A stretch of DNA of 64,000 nucleotides from JACKHO01 sp041398745 (GTDB taxonomy: Bacteria; Planctomycetota; Planctomycetia; Planctomycetales; Planctomycetaceae). The position numbers were made by a program, and so were the translations under genes. Under the pieces are notes generated by a model, which worked only from the letters and a program-made list of their open reading frames with translations, had not been told where the DNA came from and did not search any database. The stretch spans positions 1-64,000 of the forward strand of contig JAWKUB010000011.1 in NCBI GenBank assembly GCA_041398745.1, read 5' to 3'. Positions 25,305 through 34,918 of the stretch are shown here, one piece after another (position 1 is the first letter of the stretch; every line of letters starts with the position of its first letter).

Positions 25305-27389
25305 ATGCGACGACTCTGGCATTTGCTGCAAGCGGGCATGGCTTTCTGTTTTCTGGCGAGTGTGGCGACTGCCGAGTTTCGCGCTGGTGCGGCGGTGATT
25401 GACGTCACGCCGCAGGTGCTGCCGGTCATTGTGAATGGTGGTGTGCTCAGCCGCAGTCTCTCGAAGGTGAATACACCGCTGAATGCCCGGGCTCTCGTGC
25501 TCGATGATGGCCAAGAACGGATTGCCATTGTGGTGGTCGACAGCTGCATGATGCCTCGTCCGCTGCTGGATGACGCCAAAGAACTGGCTGCCGCGCATAC
25601 GGAGATCAGCAAGGACCACATGCTGATTTCCGCCACGCACACACACAGCGCGGCTTCCTGTATGGGGGCTCTGGGAACGCCGCCCGATCCCAACTATCCT
25701 CCGTTTCTCATCGACAAAATCGTCGAAGCCATGATGGCCGCCGAGAAGAATCTTCAGCCTGCGAAGGTGGGATTTGCCAAGACCGACGCGGCTGATTACA
25801 CGGCACTGCGCCGCTGGATTCGTCGGCCCGACCGGGTTGTGGAAGATCCGTTCGGCAATTTCACGGTTCGTGCGAACATGCATTCGGGCCGTGTGTGGGA
25901 TGACGTCACCGGCGAGTCGGGCCCAGAAGATCCCGACCTGTCCCTCATTTCCATTCAGCATGCGAGTGGCCGCCCACTGGCTGTGCTGGCCAATTTTTCC
26001 ATGCACTATTTCAGTGACCGAGATATTAGTGCTGACTACTTCGGCCTGTTTTGTGAAGGGCTGAAACAGCGTCTGACGCCCGAGGTGGACGACAAGGAGC
26101 ATCCTTTTGTGGGCATTATGTCGCATGGATGCAGCGGCGACATTTGGCGGCGCGATTACAAAGTCCCTGCCGAGGAACGGAATGACGCCATTACCATTGA
26201 GGAGTACACGAACGGCTTGCTCGATATTGCCATGCAGGCCTACGAAGGAATTGAATACAAGTCCGATGTTCCACTCTCGATGGCGGAGCAGCGTTTTCAA
26301 TTGAAGTACCGGGTTCCCGATTTGCAACGGCTCGAATGGGCTCAGCGCAATACAGCAGATATCGGTGACGAACTCCCGAAGAATCAGAAAGAAGTGTACG
26401 CCCTCGAACAAATCATTCTGCATGAACGGCAATCGACTGAGGTTGTGGTTCAGGCGGTGAAGATTGGTGACATCGGAATTGCGACCACGCCAAATGAAAC
26501 GTACGCACTCACCGGGCTCAAGCTCAAAAAGCAGAGCCCGTTTGATAAGACGGTAGTCATCGAACTGGCAAACGGTGGTGATGGTTACATCCCGCCGCCG
26601 GAACAACACCTGCTGGGTGGTTACAACACGTGGGCGGCCCGCTCGGCGGGACTGGAAGTGCAGGCAGAACCGAAAATTGCCGAGACGGCACTACAGCTTC
26701 TGGAACAGGTGGCCGGTGCACCGCGTCGCGTTCACACACAATCGCAGGGTGAGGAAACTGTCGCCACGCTCAAAGCAAAGCCGCTGGCATTCTGGCGACT
26801 GGATGAGTTTGCAGCCCCGGAGGCGAAGGATTCGTCGGGGAACCATCGTCACGGCATTTACGAACCGGGCGTAGTGTTCTTTCTGGAGGGGCCGGCTTCG
26901 GACAAAGTTTGCATAGGAGAAGTAAATCGTTGTGCACATTTCGCCGGAGGGCGCGTGCGGACGACGCTCGACGAATTGGGATCGGACTACACGGTATCGC
27001 TCTGGTTCTGGAATGGTATGCCGACTGATGCCCGTGACATGTCCGGCTGGATTTTCTCACGCGGACGCGATCTCATCCTCGACGATTTGGGTGATCACAT
27101 CGGAATTGGCGGAACCAATGGACACGCAGGCATGCTGGTGTTTCAGCAGGGAAAGAAGGTTGTCGCGGCCGGAAAAACTCCGGTTGAACGCTGGACGTGG
27201 AACCAGTTGCGATTCGAACGAAAGGGAGACCGGGTGCGGGTGTATTTGAATGGTGAACTCGAAATCGAGACCAACTCGGCGGCAGATTTTCCGGCGGGAT
27301 ATAACCAGATTTACTTCGGCGGTCGCTGCGACAATGACAGCAACTGGGAAGGCCGTCTGGACGAAATCGCCGTGTTTGCTGGCCAGTAA
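25305..27389 (+). CDS. Secreted neutral/alkaline ceramidase-like protein with LamG-like domain
   Basis: 694 aa with a signal peptide (MRRLWHLLQAGMAFCFLASVATA). The N-terminal part is related to neutral/alkaline non-lysosomal ceramidases: GAAVIDVTPQVLPV, NARALVLDDGQERIAIVVVD, and ISATHTHSAASCMG with the zinc-binding His pair; VGIMSHGCSGDIWRR follows. The last ~190 residues (from LAFWRLDEFAAPEAKDSSGN to FGGRCDNDSNWEGRLDEIAVF) form a LamG/concanavalin-like sandwich that may bind carbohydrate. In planctomycetes such proteins are common and their true substrate is not known. It begins a three-gene operon with 54 bp to the next gene. Start ATG 25305. Confidence 0.8.
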   Translation: MRRLWHLLQAGMAFCFLASVATAEFRAGAAVIDVTPQVLPVIVNGGVLSRSLSKVNTPLNARALVLDDGQERIAIVVVDSCMMPRPLLDDAKELAAAHTEISKDHMLISATHTHSAASCMGALGTPPDPNYPPFLIDKIVEAMMAAEKNLQPAKVGFAKTDAADYTALRRWIRRPDRVVEDPFGNFTVRANMHSGRVWDDVTGESGPEDPDLSLISIQHASGRPLAVLANFSMHYFSDRDISADYFGLFCEGLKQRLTPEVDDKEHPFVGIMSHGCSGDIWRRDYKVPAEERNDAITIEEYTNGLLDIAMQAYEGIEYKSDVPLSMAEQRFQLKYRVPDLQRLEWAQRNTADIGDELPKNQKEVYALEQIILHERQSTEVVVQAVKIGDIGIATTPNETYALTGLKLKKQSPFDKTVVIELANGGDGYIPPPEQHLLGGYNTWAARSAGLEVQAEPKIAETALQLLEQVAGAPRRVHTQSQGEETVATLKAKPLAFWRLDEFAAPEAKDSSGNHRHGIYEPGVVFFLEGPASDKVCIGEVNRCAHFAGGRVRTTLDELGSDYTVSLWFWNGMPTDARDMSGWIFSRGRDLILDDLGDHIGIGGTNGHAGMLVFQQGKKVVAAGKTPVERWTWNQLRFERKGDRVRVYLNGELEIETNSAADFPAGYNQIYFGGRCDNDSNWEGRLDEIAVFAGQ

Positions 27390-27443
27390 GAAGAATGAGA
27401 CTGCTGATGTCACAAGTAGGAAATCAGCGGCTCGGCGTTTTTC

Positions 27444-28658
27444 ATGGCGGTCGGCAATGCGTTATCCTACGAATCTCACAGTGACGGTTTCCTCCAGACA
27501 TTTGGTCCCGTGAATTCGAACCTTCCGAACACTGAACCGCAAGAAGCATTCTTTCTGACAGACGAAGCGCAACTTCGACGTTGGATGCCGTGGCTGACTC
27601 TGTTTCGCGCATTCCGCGTTGCGTTAGGGCATCGTCAACTTATGGTGGGGTTTGTGGCGGTGTGGTTGCTGGCGGGTGGAATGCGGCTCATTTCCAGTTT
27701 CGAAGGGAATACGCAAACTCCGCTCGCAAGCGGGGAGTTCCACCTTTCAGACAAGCTGCCGAAGGTGGGTGAAACGCCCATCAATTACGGTGTGGCCGAG
27801 TTGGTGATGCTCACAGGTTCAGCCACTCGAGAGGTACTGGTCGGTGTGAAGCCACTGGGCACCTGGAGTCTTTCACTGCTGAAATGGGTGTGGATGTTCG
27901 GCATCCTGTTACTGTTTGGCGGGATGTCGAGCCGCCTGGCGGCACTGGAACTGACGCAGTCGCAGCACTGCTCGCTGACTGACGCCAGTTCCTTCGTTGG
28001 TCGCCGCATCGGGGCGTATAGCGGTGGAATTGCTCTCGCGGCAGGCGGGTTTCTGCTGTTTGCTTTCTTCAACGCTGTTATTGGTTCGCTCGGGAACATC
28101 CCTGTGGTGGGACCAATTCTGCTGTGGGTCGGGTATCCTGTAGCCCTCTGTTTTGGCCTGTTGCTGACGCTGCTTGCCGTGGGATTGGCCGCCTCCTGGC
28201 CGCTCATGATTTGCACAATTAGCGTCGACGGGACTGATGCGTTCGATGCGCTCAGCAGGAGTTTCAATTACATCTATTCACGCACGTGGTACGCGTTGTT
28301 TCTGGTTGTGGTCATGCTGCTGTTCGGCTGGGGACTGCAAACGGTGGTCACGTATTTTGTGTCTTTAATCCAGACGTTCACTGACTACAGCGTTGGGTAC
28401 TGGCTGAACCGCGAAGTGGTTGATCCTGTCGACATCGTGCTGTTTTGGCGCGTCGCGTTGTCCAGTGTGCCGGTGGCGTTTTCATTCAGCTACTTCTGGG
28501 TCGGGGGGACCATTGTCTACCTGCTGCTACGAAAGAGCGAAGACGCCACTCCGCTGACTTCGGTTTATCTGGAAGATCAGGCGTCGGACGAATTACCCCT
28601 CGTTGGTATACCCGCCGCCAATTTGCGGGAGAAGCAAACCGCTGGAGAGTCGGAATGA
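27444..28658 (+). CDS. Polytopic membrane protein of unknown function
   Basis: 404 aa. Five to six hydrophobic helices are visible: LMVGFVAVWLLAGGM, WVWMFGILLLFGGM, AAGGFLLFAFFNAVIG, ILLWVGYPVALCFGLLLTLLAVGLAASWPLMI, ALFLVVVMLLFGWGL, and VALSSVPVAFSFSYFWVGGTIVYLLL. The Ser/Thr-rich start (residues 1-40) is poor in family features, and a GTG in frame further down could be the true start. Its stop overlaps the start of the next gene (ATGA), indicating translational coupling. No transporter motif is recognised. Confidence 0.65.
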   Translation: MAVGNALSYESHSDGFLQTFGPVNSNLPNTEPQEAFFLTDEAQLRRWMPWLTLFRAFRVALGHRQLMVGFVAVWLLAGGMRLISSFEGNTQTPLASGEFHLSDKLPKVGETPINYGVAELVMLTGSATREVLVGVKPLGTWSLSLLKWVWMFGILLLFGGMSSRLAALELTQSQHCSLTDASSFVGRRIGAYSGGIALAAGGFLLFAFFNAVIGSLGNIPVVGPILLWVGYPVALCFGLLLTLLAVGLAASWPLMICTISVDGTDAFDALSRSFNYIYSRTWYALFLVVVMLLFGWGLQTVVTYFVSLIQTFTDYSVGYWLNREVVDPVDIVLFWRVALSSVPVAFSFSYFWVGGTIVYLLLRKSEDATPLTSVYLEDQASDELPLVGIPAANLREKQTAGESE

Positions 28659-29737
28659 GAAACGTCGTTTGCCGTATTGGACTAAACAGTTTGTCGATGT
28701 TGCTGCTGTCCAGCGTTCTGTTCGCTCAAGAACCGAGCGACCGTTTCAAGCGACTCGACCGAGACGGCAACGGATTCCTGACGCCCGACGAACTCCCCGA
28801 GGCCATTCGGGGCAATTTTAACCGTGTCGACCGGAACCGCGACGGACGGATTTCGCCTGCCGAAGATGCTGCCGTCCTGCAGCGGAATGGGGGCCGCCGG
28901 AGGGAATTGCCGGAAGGCGTCAAGAAAATTGGCGACATCCCCTACGTGGAAAACGGGCACGAACGACAGGTGCTCGACTTGTATCTTCCCGAGTCGACCG
29001 GTAAGCCCCGGCCACTCGTGTTGTGGATTCACGGGGGTGCGTGGCGAGCGGGCGACAAGAATAGCGGACCGTGGATGCCGCTCTTGGAAAAAGGATTTGT
29101 TGTGGCCAGCATGAATTACCGGCTCAGCCAACATGCCACTTTCCCCGCTCAAATTGAAGACTGCAAAGCGGCCGTACGATGGCTCAGGCAGCATGCGAAG
29201 GAGTATGAAATTGATCCCGACCATTTCGGTGCTTGGGGTTCATCTGCGGGAGGACATCTCGTCGCACTGCTGGGAACGAGTGGTGATGTCCCCGAACTCG
29301 AAGGCACTCGCGACATTGACGTCAGCAGTCGCGTGCAGGCCGTATGCGACTGGTTTGGCCCGACGGACTTTTCCCTGATGAATCAACAAGCGGGGGACAA
29401 CGGCACCATCGACCATGATGCTCCCGAAGCGCCAGAGGCCCAACTGATTGGCGGCCCAGTTCAAGAGCGCCCCGACCTGGTGAAACGTGCCAGCCCGCTG
29501 ACATATGTGACGCCGGACGATCCAGTCTTTCTCATTGTGCATGGTGATCAGGACACACTCGTGCCGGTACAGCAGAGCCAAATGCTGCAGGCTGCTCTGG
29601 AAGAGGCCAAGGTGTCATCGACCTTGATCATTGTGCCCGGAGCGGGGCATGGTCAATTCGGTGATCCCAAAATCACCGAGCGGTGTGTGGAGTTCTTTGT
29701 GGATCAGCTTCAAAAGCCAACGGGAACTGAGAAGTAG
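28655..29737 (+). CDS. Secreted alpha/beta hydrolase (esterase) with N-terminal EF-hand pair
   Basis: The start ATG at 28655 overlaps the previous stop by four bases (ATGA). 360 aa with a signal peptide (MRNVVCRIGLNSLSMLLLSSVLFA). Two EF-hand-like loops follow, DRDGNGFLTPDEL and DRNRDGRISPAED, which probably bind calcium. The hydrolase domain has LWIHGGAWRAG (oxyanion), GAWGSSAGGHLVALLG (nucleophile Ser), IVHGDQDTLVPVQQ (Asp) and PGAGHGQFG (His). It belongs to the BD-FAE/carboxylesterase-like group; an acetyl or feruloyl ester of plant or algal polysaccharide is a plausible substrate. Last gene of the operon starting at 25305. Confidence 0.85.
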   Translation: MRNVVCRIGLNSLSMLLLSSVLFAQEPSDRFKRLDRDGNGFLTPDELPEAIRGNFNRVDRNRDGRISPAEDAAVLQRNGGRRRELPEGVKKIGDIPYVENGHERQVLDLYLPESTGKPRPLVLWIHGGAWRAGDKNSGPWMPLLEKGFVVASMNYRLSQHATFPAQIEDCKAAVRWLRQHAKEYEIDPDHFGAWGSSAGGHLVALLGTSGDVPELEGTRDIDVSSRVQAVCDWFGPTDFSLMNQQAGDNGTIDHDAPEAPEAQLIGGPVQERPDLVKRASPLTYVTPDDPVFLIVHGDQDTLVPVQQSQMLQAALEEAKVSSTLIIVPGAGHGQFGDPKITERCVEFFVDQLQKPTGTEK

Positions 29738-29792
29738 TTTTGCATGACTACTGACGCAGCGGATGACTTTCGTTTGTCTTGTCGACAATCAA

Positions 29793-29821
29793 TTCACGGA
29801 CAGGAATGTCCGTGCCACCAA
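29793..29821 (-). repeat. Hairpin repeat family C copy
   Basis: On the minus strand: TTTGGTGGCACGGACATTCC, then TGTCCGTGA. Both arms differ from the consensus in a compensating way (ACGGACA/TGTCCGT), so the hairpin is kept. It lies between convergent genes. Confidence 0.75.
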
Positions 29822-29831
29822 ACGGAGTAAC

Positions 29832-30800
29832 CTACACCACGTCCTGCAGGCCATAGAACCGAATGGCGTTTTCTGACCAGAGGCACCGCTGCTCCTTTTC
29901 TGTGCGGCTGGAAATGATTTCACGTAGAATTGAAATCCAGTTCGCCAGCGGGGCACCGTTCAGGCAAACGGGCCAGTCGCCACCAAAGACCACGCGTTCG
30001 GGGCCGAAGCTGTCGAGGCAATGATTGACGACCGGGGCTAACACTTCAGCCGTTGCCATCCCGGGCACGCTGGCAATGACACCCGAGATTTTGCAAATCG
30101 TATTGGGAAGAGTTGCCAGGGCGGCGACATCCCGTTTCCACTGGGTAATCGATTTCTGATTTTCGTCGCTTGAATCCAGAAACGCCTTGGGGTCCATGTT
30201 GCCGCAATGGTCGAGTACGAACCGTGTATCGGGGGATTGCTTGGCGAGTTTGACACCATCACCTATGTCGGTCGAACGCATGCACAAGTCGAAACTGAGG
30301 CCATGTTCTCCGAGCAATTGAATCGATTTAACGAACGCAGGCTGCAGGCATTTGCCCTTTGGATGCGTGCCGTGCAACACTTGCCGAACACCTTTAACCT
30401 CGGGAAATGTGGACAGGAATTTCACGTAGTCGGCGAATCCTTCCAGACCAGGATCACCACCCACGACGGCGGCTACTGTGGTTTTCGCTTTGTCGCGACT
30501 GAGGTTCACGACGTGTTCCGCTTCGGCTCGCTTCTGATTTGCTGCAACGTCAACTTCCATGTACACGGCCCGCACATCCTCACTGGCGGTCGCCTTCAGA
30601 TAGTCGGACGTCACAAAGTTGCGAGCGAGGGGGCTATCATCTGTCAGCCAGGGAAGTTTCTGCCACGACAGGTCCCACAAGTGCTGATGCGTGTCGATGA
30701 TAAGCTGCTTCTTCGGCGCGGCATGAACCGGCGCGTTCTGCATCATCGCTGAGGTACAAAGTCCCGCCGCGGTGGCTTTCAGGAATGTTCGACGGCGCAT
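29832..30800 (-). CDS. Amidohydrolase family 2 protein with Tat-type signal
   Basis: 322 aa. The N-terminus MRRRTFLKATAAGLCTSAMM carries a twin-arginine motif (RRRTFLK), so export in folded form is likely. LIIDTHQHLWDLSW has the His-x-His metal ligands of the amidohydrolase barrel. VYMEVDVAANQKRAEAE, VKGVRQVLHG, RFVLDHCGNMDPKAF (His and Asp region) and RVVFGGDWPV (Asp near the C-terminus) match the amidohydrolase 2 group, which includes lactonases and decarboxylases. The substrate is unknown; fuconolactone- or dicarboxylate-lactone-type sugars are possible. Start ATG 30800. Confidence 0.85.
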   Translation of the reverse strand: MRRRTFLKATAAGLCTSAMMQNAPVHAAPKKQLIIDTHQHLWDLSWQKLPWLTDDSPLARNFVTSDYLKATASEDVRAVYMEVDVAANQKRAEAEHVVNLSRDKAKTTVAAVVGGDPGLEGFADYVKFLSTFPEVKGVRQVLHGTHPKGKCLQPAFVKSIQLLGEHGLSFDLCMRSTDIGDGVKLAKQSPDTRFVLDHCGNMDPKAFLDSSDENQKSITQWKRDVAALATLPNTICKISGVIASVPGMATAEVLAPVVNHCLDSFGPERVVFGGDWPVCLNGAPLANWISILREIISSRTEKEQRCLWSENAIRFYGLQDVV

Positions 30801-31037
30801 CAGTCTGCCTCATCTTGCTCTAAAGTGGTGGATTTCCTGCCAAAGTTATGGCAGGCGCTCGCGCCGCTGGCAAGTAACCGGGCCGGTCAGTTAAGGGAGG
30901 TAACCTGTAGGCGTTGTTCGGCTGGCACGCTTCGAATTGAAAAAGCGGGGTTAGTCGCACCGTTTTGACGAAGAACAAGATGAGGGAGCGTTCCGGTCGC
31001 GGTGCGCAGTTGGTGGTTCTACGGAAAGACTCAGACC

Positions 31038-32105
31038 ATGCGACCAATTCATTGCCTGATTGTCTGGAGCACACTTTCGGCGTGCGTCTCGGCGCAAGGC
31101 GTCCTGCCACCCATGCCGCAGGATGCCCAAGCACTCGCGTTTGCTGATCCCGAGCCATTCGTCGTCACGCGTGAGTCGATTGAAGCAGACGCAGCGCCGG
31201 TGTTGTTCGAACAGTTGGAACTGCTGTCGAATCGACTCGCGACGCCAATGGGCTATGCTCCCTCGGTAGGGTACATGACCGGAGTCGGCTACCGTGGGAC
31301 TGATCACATTGGTGCCGCACTGGGACTTGATCCTTACGGTCGCTCACCGTTTCTGACTGCCGCGGTCGAAGAAGTGCACTTCGGACTCGACCAATCAGCA
31401 CAACTGCTGGAGAGTGCTGGCAGTCAATTGCCTGGCATGCCACTCTGGTTCGATGGTCTCGCTTGCGAATGGCAAACCCGGTTGGTGAACTGGCGGCATG
31501 GCAGTTCGTATCTTCAAGGGTGCATGCCGGAAGGGTATGCTTTGCAGTCGTTCATTGTGGGTGCGCCGACGACAGTGCTGCACGACGGACCGCTTGAACA
31601 ACAGCTGGAACTGGAGCAGGGTGGCTCGCTGAAACAGGCCCATTTGGTGGAAGGGGAGCAGGCAAAACCCATCACGCAGGTGTCGCTGAATATCGCGCCG
31701 CCACCCGGTCCTGTGCCTGGGGATAATCAACCTTCGAAAATTGCTCAGTTGGGACGATCAACGCATGTGCCAGGCACTTCGCGAAACGTGAATGGTCACA
31801 CCAAGTACTGGCATGCTCCGCTGCTAAACCATCAGCCGCTCTACTTTGAGGACGTGAACCTGGAACGGCACGGATTCTCCAACGGCGTCCTGCAACCGGT
31901 CGTTTCGGGGACCAAGTTCTTCACAACGCTTCCCATGTTGCCGTATCTCATGGCGGCTCGACCACCGCATACGACGCAGTACGTGCTGGGAGAGTCGCGG
32001 CCGGGCGGTAGTGCTCCGTATGTGCAACAATTGCCGCCACTGCATGCTGACGCAGCCTTCGCTGAGGCTGCCGTTGTGACGGGTCTGGTCTTTCTCATTC
32101 CGTAA
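31038..32105 (+). CDS. Exported protein of unknown function
   Basis: The start at 31038 gives a signal peptide (MRPIHCLIVWSTLSACVSAQ). 355 aa. No enzymatic motif is recognised. Visible features are a Gly/Tyr-rich stretch (MGYAPSVGYMTGVGYRGTDHIGAALGLDPYG), an aromatic segment (PLLNHQPLYFEDVNLERHGF) and a repeated pattern of Pro-rich turns near the end (LPYLMAARPPHTTQYVLGESRPGGSAP). The last residues, FAEAAVVTGLVFLIP, form a hydrophobic C-terminus. A diverged copy of the last ~17 codons plus the stop and following bases is present at about 39880-39932, so a paralogue once existed nearby. Confidence 0.6.
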   Translation: MRPIHCLIVWSTLSACVSAQGVLPPMPQDAQALAFADPEPFVVTRESIEADAAPVLFEQLELLSNRLATPMGYAPSVGYMTGVGYRGTDHIGAALGLDPYGRSPFLTAAVEEVHFGLDQSAQLLESAGSQLPGMPLWFDGLACEWQTRLVNWRHGSSYLQGCMPEGYALQSFIVGAPTTVLHDGPLEQQLELEQGGSLKQAHLVEGEQAKPITQVSLNIAPPPGPVPGDNQPSKIAQLGRSTHVPGTSRNVNGHTKYWHAPLLNHQPLYFEDVNLERHGFSNGVLQPVVSGTKFFTTLPMLPYLMAARPPHTTQYVLGESRPGGSAPYVQQLPPLHADAAFAEAAVVTGLVFLIP

Positions 32106-32128
32106 CGTGGTTGAGGCCGCTGTCGCAT

Positions 32129-33397
32129 TCACTTGATTCCGCCCAGACGCTCATGTTTTTCGGCGAGCTCGTCGTCTCCCTGGTCTCGGTAGTAACGGGC
32201 GAGCATTTCGTTGGCCTCGCGATGATGGACGTTACGGTTCAGAACGGTATTGATCCACGCAATTGCGTCCTGATCCATCTTTTGTGCAAACAGAATTTCG
32301 GCAGCTTCCAGACGTAGTGAGGAGTCGTCCGGATGCGTACTCAGTTCAATAGCAATCGCCGCCAGACGCAGCACTCGGTCCTTTGTCTTCTGACTGACTT
32401 CCAAGGCCTTTTGAGCTTCGTCTGTGTGTCCCAGCATGGTGTGTGCGGCGGCCAGAACGTGCCAGGCGCTCGCTGATTCTGGCGTTGTCTCCACGGCTTG
32501 GGAGAGAATTCGCACGGCATCTTCCGCTTCGCCACGATCCAGGTGCCAGCGGCCCAGTTGTTCCAAGACTTCGCCGCGAGTCTCGCGGTTGGGTTCGTCC
32601 TGAAACTCACGCAACAGGTCGCCTGCCCGCTCACCTTGCCCAGTCTGGACGAGCGCTTGCGCCAGCAGCACTGCGGTTCGCGCATCGCGCTGTTGTGCCA
32701 GACACATTTCCAACTGAGCCGCAGCTGCGTCGGGATCATTCAATTCCAGCAAGCACTCCCCCCAACCGAGCCGCGCTTCGCGACAGTCAGGATGGTCGGT
32801 CGCCAGAGAGGCATAGAAGCCTGCCGCTTCGGAGTGATTTCCAATGCGCGCAAAATACGCTGCCCTCATCAAACGCGGCTTCGTGGCTTTCGGATTCCAA
32901 TCAAGCCAGAAGTCCACGCATTTTAGAAACTCAGGTATGTCGTACGCGGCCAGATGGCCATACGCCATGGCTTCGTAGACCTCTTCCGTTTCTGCGGGTT
33001 CCAATTCGGTTTCGAAGACATCCTGCAAGTGCCGCTTAACCGAAGCGACTCCGCCGCGCTGTACGACGGCCAGCACCTGTTCCCGATGAATGTCCTCGGG
33101 ATTCCACTTCAACTCCGCAGCTTTTTCGAGTGCGGACCCCGCGATTTTGAAGTCTCCCTGACGACGAGCGGAACGTGCCTCAAGATACGCGCACTCACCA
33201 CATTTTGGATAGCTTTGGGACGTGCTGGACGCCAGCTCGAAGGCCGCGTCAACTTGACCTGCCGCCAGCAAGCGTCGAATGCGCCAACATTGCCAAGTAG
33301 GCCAATAAATAATTGCCGCAATCAGGAGGGCAAGGGATGTGCCAACAAAAAAAAGCAGCCCTCTTCGCGAAGGCTGCCAGGAGAAACGACGTTTCAT
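32129..33397 (-). CDS. Membrane-anchored tetratricopeptide repeat protein
   Basis: 422 aa from ATG 33397 (a GTG two codons earlier is possible). One N-terminal membrane helix (GLLFFVGTSLALLIAAIIYW) is preceded by a basic segment, placing the bulk outside the cytoplasm. At least eight TPR-like helix pairs are visible, for example RRLLAAGQVDAAFELASSTS, ARIGNHSEAAGFYASLATDHP, LNDPDAAAAQLEMCLAQQRD and LDRGEAEDAVRILSQAVETT. It begins 15 bp after the lipoprotein gene, so the two are co-transcribed. A scaffold for protein-protein contacts in the periplasm is likely; partners are unknown. Confidence 0.75.
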   Translation of the reverse strand: MKRRFSWQPSRRGLLFFVGTSLALLIAAIIYWPTWQCWRIRRLLAAGQVDAAFELASSTSQSYPKCGECAYLEARSARRQGDFKIAGSALEKAAELKWNPEDIHREQVLAVVQRGGVASVKRHLQDVFETELEPAETEEVYEAMAYGHLAAYDIPEFLKCVDFWLDWNPKATKPRLMRAAYFARIGNHSEAAGFYASLATDHPDCREARLGWGECLLELNDPDAAAAQLEMCLAQQRDARTAVLLAQALVQTGQGERAGDLLREFQDEPNRETRGEVLEQLGRWHLDRGEAEDAVRILSQAVETTPESASAWHVLAAAHTMLGHTDEAQKALEVSQKTKDRVLRLAAIAIELSTHPDDSSLRLEAAEILFAQKMDQDAIAWINTVLNRNVHHREANEMLARYYRDQGDDELAEKHERLGGIK

Positions 33398-33411
33398 TGC
33401 CACAAACCGAA

Positions 33412-33867
33412 CTATTTCACGAGTCGGAACTCAAAATCGTTCTGAGCACCATCGGTCGATAAGGTAGCGGTCAAACCACTCGAAGCCGGGTTTCCATATT
33501 TCTGAGGAATTTCCTCAGTCAAACCCGGCGTCGTGCCGTTGTTGTCCATTTGCATGTTCCGCATGTCATCGGGCGTCATGTTCACCGTGTCCTGCTGCTG
33601 AGCCGTGACTTTTGCAATTCCGACCTTTGCATCACCAAGCGGAGCACCAGGGCGACCTCCGGTTGTCATGACGAACTTCCCTTCGGCATTCGTCGTGCCA
33701 GTCGCGAGTGGAGCACCTGCCACCTGGAATGTCACGTTTGCCCCCATAATGGGTTCATCATTCACGTACACGGTGCCGGTGGCGGGTACCAATGTTGGAG
33801 CATCGCTCGGACCTCCGCCACAACCCACGAGTACCAGCGTACTTGCCAACAACACAAAGCTGCGCAT
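33412..33867 (-). CDS. Lipoprotein with carboxypeptidase-regulatory-like fold
   Basis: 151 aa from ATG 33867. The lipoprotein signal is MRSFVLLASTLVLVGC followed by GGG. ATGTVYVNDEPIMGANVTFQ and GTTNAEGKFVMTTG are the strand pattern of transthyretin-like (carboxypeptidase regulatory) domains. A KYGNPASSGLTATLS segment near the end is typical of the planctomycete version, often found beside DUF1559 genes. Here DUF1559 lies 80 bp upstream on the same strand and a TPR gene 15 bp downstream. It probably sits in the envelope; the role is unknown. Confidence 0.8.
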   Translation of the reverse strand: MRSFVLLASTLVLVGCGGGPSDAPTLVPATGTVYVNDEPIMGANVTFQVAGAPLATGTTNAEGKFVMTTGGRPGAPLGDAKVGIAKVTAQQQDTVNMTPDDMRNMQMDNNGTTPGLTEEIPQKYGNPASSGLTATLSTDGAQNDFEFRLVK

Positions 33868-33901
33868 CAAGCTATCCTGTCAATTGCTGTTCTTGATCAA
33901 G

Positions 33902-33933
33902 AAGAAACGTCCCGCCAGCTGAATGCTGGCGGG
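33902..33933 (-). terminator. Intrinsic terminator after the DUF1559 gene
   Basis: CCCGCCAGC (33911-33919) pairs perfectly with GCTGGCGGG (33925-33933) with a 5-nt loop. On the minus strand the stem is followed by GTTTCTTC. It would reduce read-through from DUF1559 into the lipoprotein gene. Confidence 0.65.
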
Positions 33934-33946
33934 AACCACGATTCCA

Positions 33947-34918
33947 CTAGAATTCACCAACGACTTTTCCATCGTTACGGGTACCAATGTTCTGATACGT
34001 GTTGTAGTCGATGTTTTGGCCCACGAACCGAACCGATCCATCACACAGGAGGAAATGGGCTCCACCAACGTGGCCGGACCGGAATCCCCAACCCAGGTTC
34101 CAGTTGTTGATCGCGGTGCAGGCAGGGTTCTGAGGGCTCTGAGGCTTGTATGGGGCCTCGCAGGTATCCATGTAGTTCAATGGCACTGAGGTTGAGGCAT
34201 GGGCGTTCCCCATTCCATTGTAGTTCCACCATCCGGTTCGGTGGTCGTTGCAAGCTGGGAGAATTTCACCAACAAGAATTGTATTGGTGGTTCCATCCGT
34301 CACATCCTGGATTCCAATGCGTTGTGACAGGAGTCTACCGAACATACCCGCAATGGCGCGTTTGTCCGTCGTGTTGCCGTGATCCGCCTGACCACCTGGA
34401 TCCGGGTAGTGCACATTCGGCGTCATGAAGAGGTTGCAATTGGCGTCCGCAGATGGCGTACGCTGAGAACCAAGCGAGCCACCGTAACTTGTCTGCGCCC
34501 AGTTGGCATCCACGTCACCCGACGCGTCTGAGGGGCATGTGGCATAGGGTACCTGAATTGTACGCAGAATCTTCCCATTGATGTTTTGGTCATAGACGGT
34601 GCCATTCCCTGTCGCGCCGAAGTCAATGCTGTTGTAAAGGGGCGCCTGGTCGGTGAAAGGGAGAATCCGGACCTGCCAGCCAATGTTGGGAGTGGCCCAG
34701 TTCTGGCCTGCGTTCGGGAACTGGTTGTAGTTGTCGTGGTAGTTGTGAAGCGCCAAGCCGTACTGCTTCAGGTTGTTCTTGCATGATGAGCGTCGGGCGG
34801 CTTCACGAGCCTGCTGCACCGCTGGGAGCAGAAGTGCAATAAGAACTGCAATAATGGCAATGACCACGAGCAATTCAATGAGCGTGAATCCAGCTAGAAA
34901 CTTGTTTCGCTTGATCAT
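33947..34918 (-). CDS. DUF1559 prepilin-like protein
   Basis: 323 aa from ATG 34918. The N-terminus MIKRNKFLAGFTLIELLVVIAI is a type IV prepilin leader with cleavage before Phe and Glu at +5. QAREAARRSSCKNNLKQ GLALHNYHD is the canonical start of the DUF1559 family; the C-terminus has SGHVGGAHFLLCDGSVRFV, the H-x9-DG motif of the family. These proteins are numerous in planctomycetes and are thought to form pseudopili or surface structures. It is divergent from a TPR gene and lies upstream of the lipoprotein and TPR genes. Confidence 0.95.
   Translation of the reverse strand: MIKRNKFLAGFTLIELLVVIAIIAVLIALLLPAVQQAREAARRSSCKNNLKQYGLALHNYHDNYNQFPNAGQNWATPNIGWQVRILPFTDQAPLYNSIDFGATGNGTVYDQNINGKILRTIQVPYATCPSDASGDVDANWAQTSYGGSLGSQRTPSADANCNLFMTPNVHYPDPGGQADHGNTTDKRAIAGMFGRLLSQRIGIQDVTDGTTNTILVGEILPACNDHRTGWWNYNGMGNAHASTSVPLNYMDTCEAPYKPQSPQNPACTAINNWNLGWGFRSGHVGGAHFLLCDGSVRFVGQNIDYNTYQNIGTRNDGKVVGEF

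Noticed and set aside
25122..26609. 495-codon open frame on the minus strand
   Set aside because: It is antisense to the ceramidase-like gene, whose motifs and signal peptide are clear; the minus-strand product has no recognisable motif.
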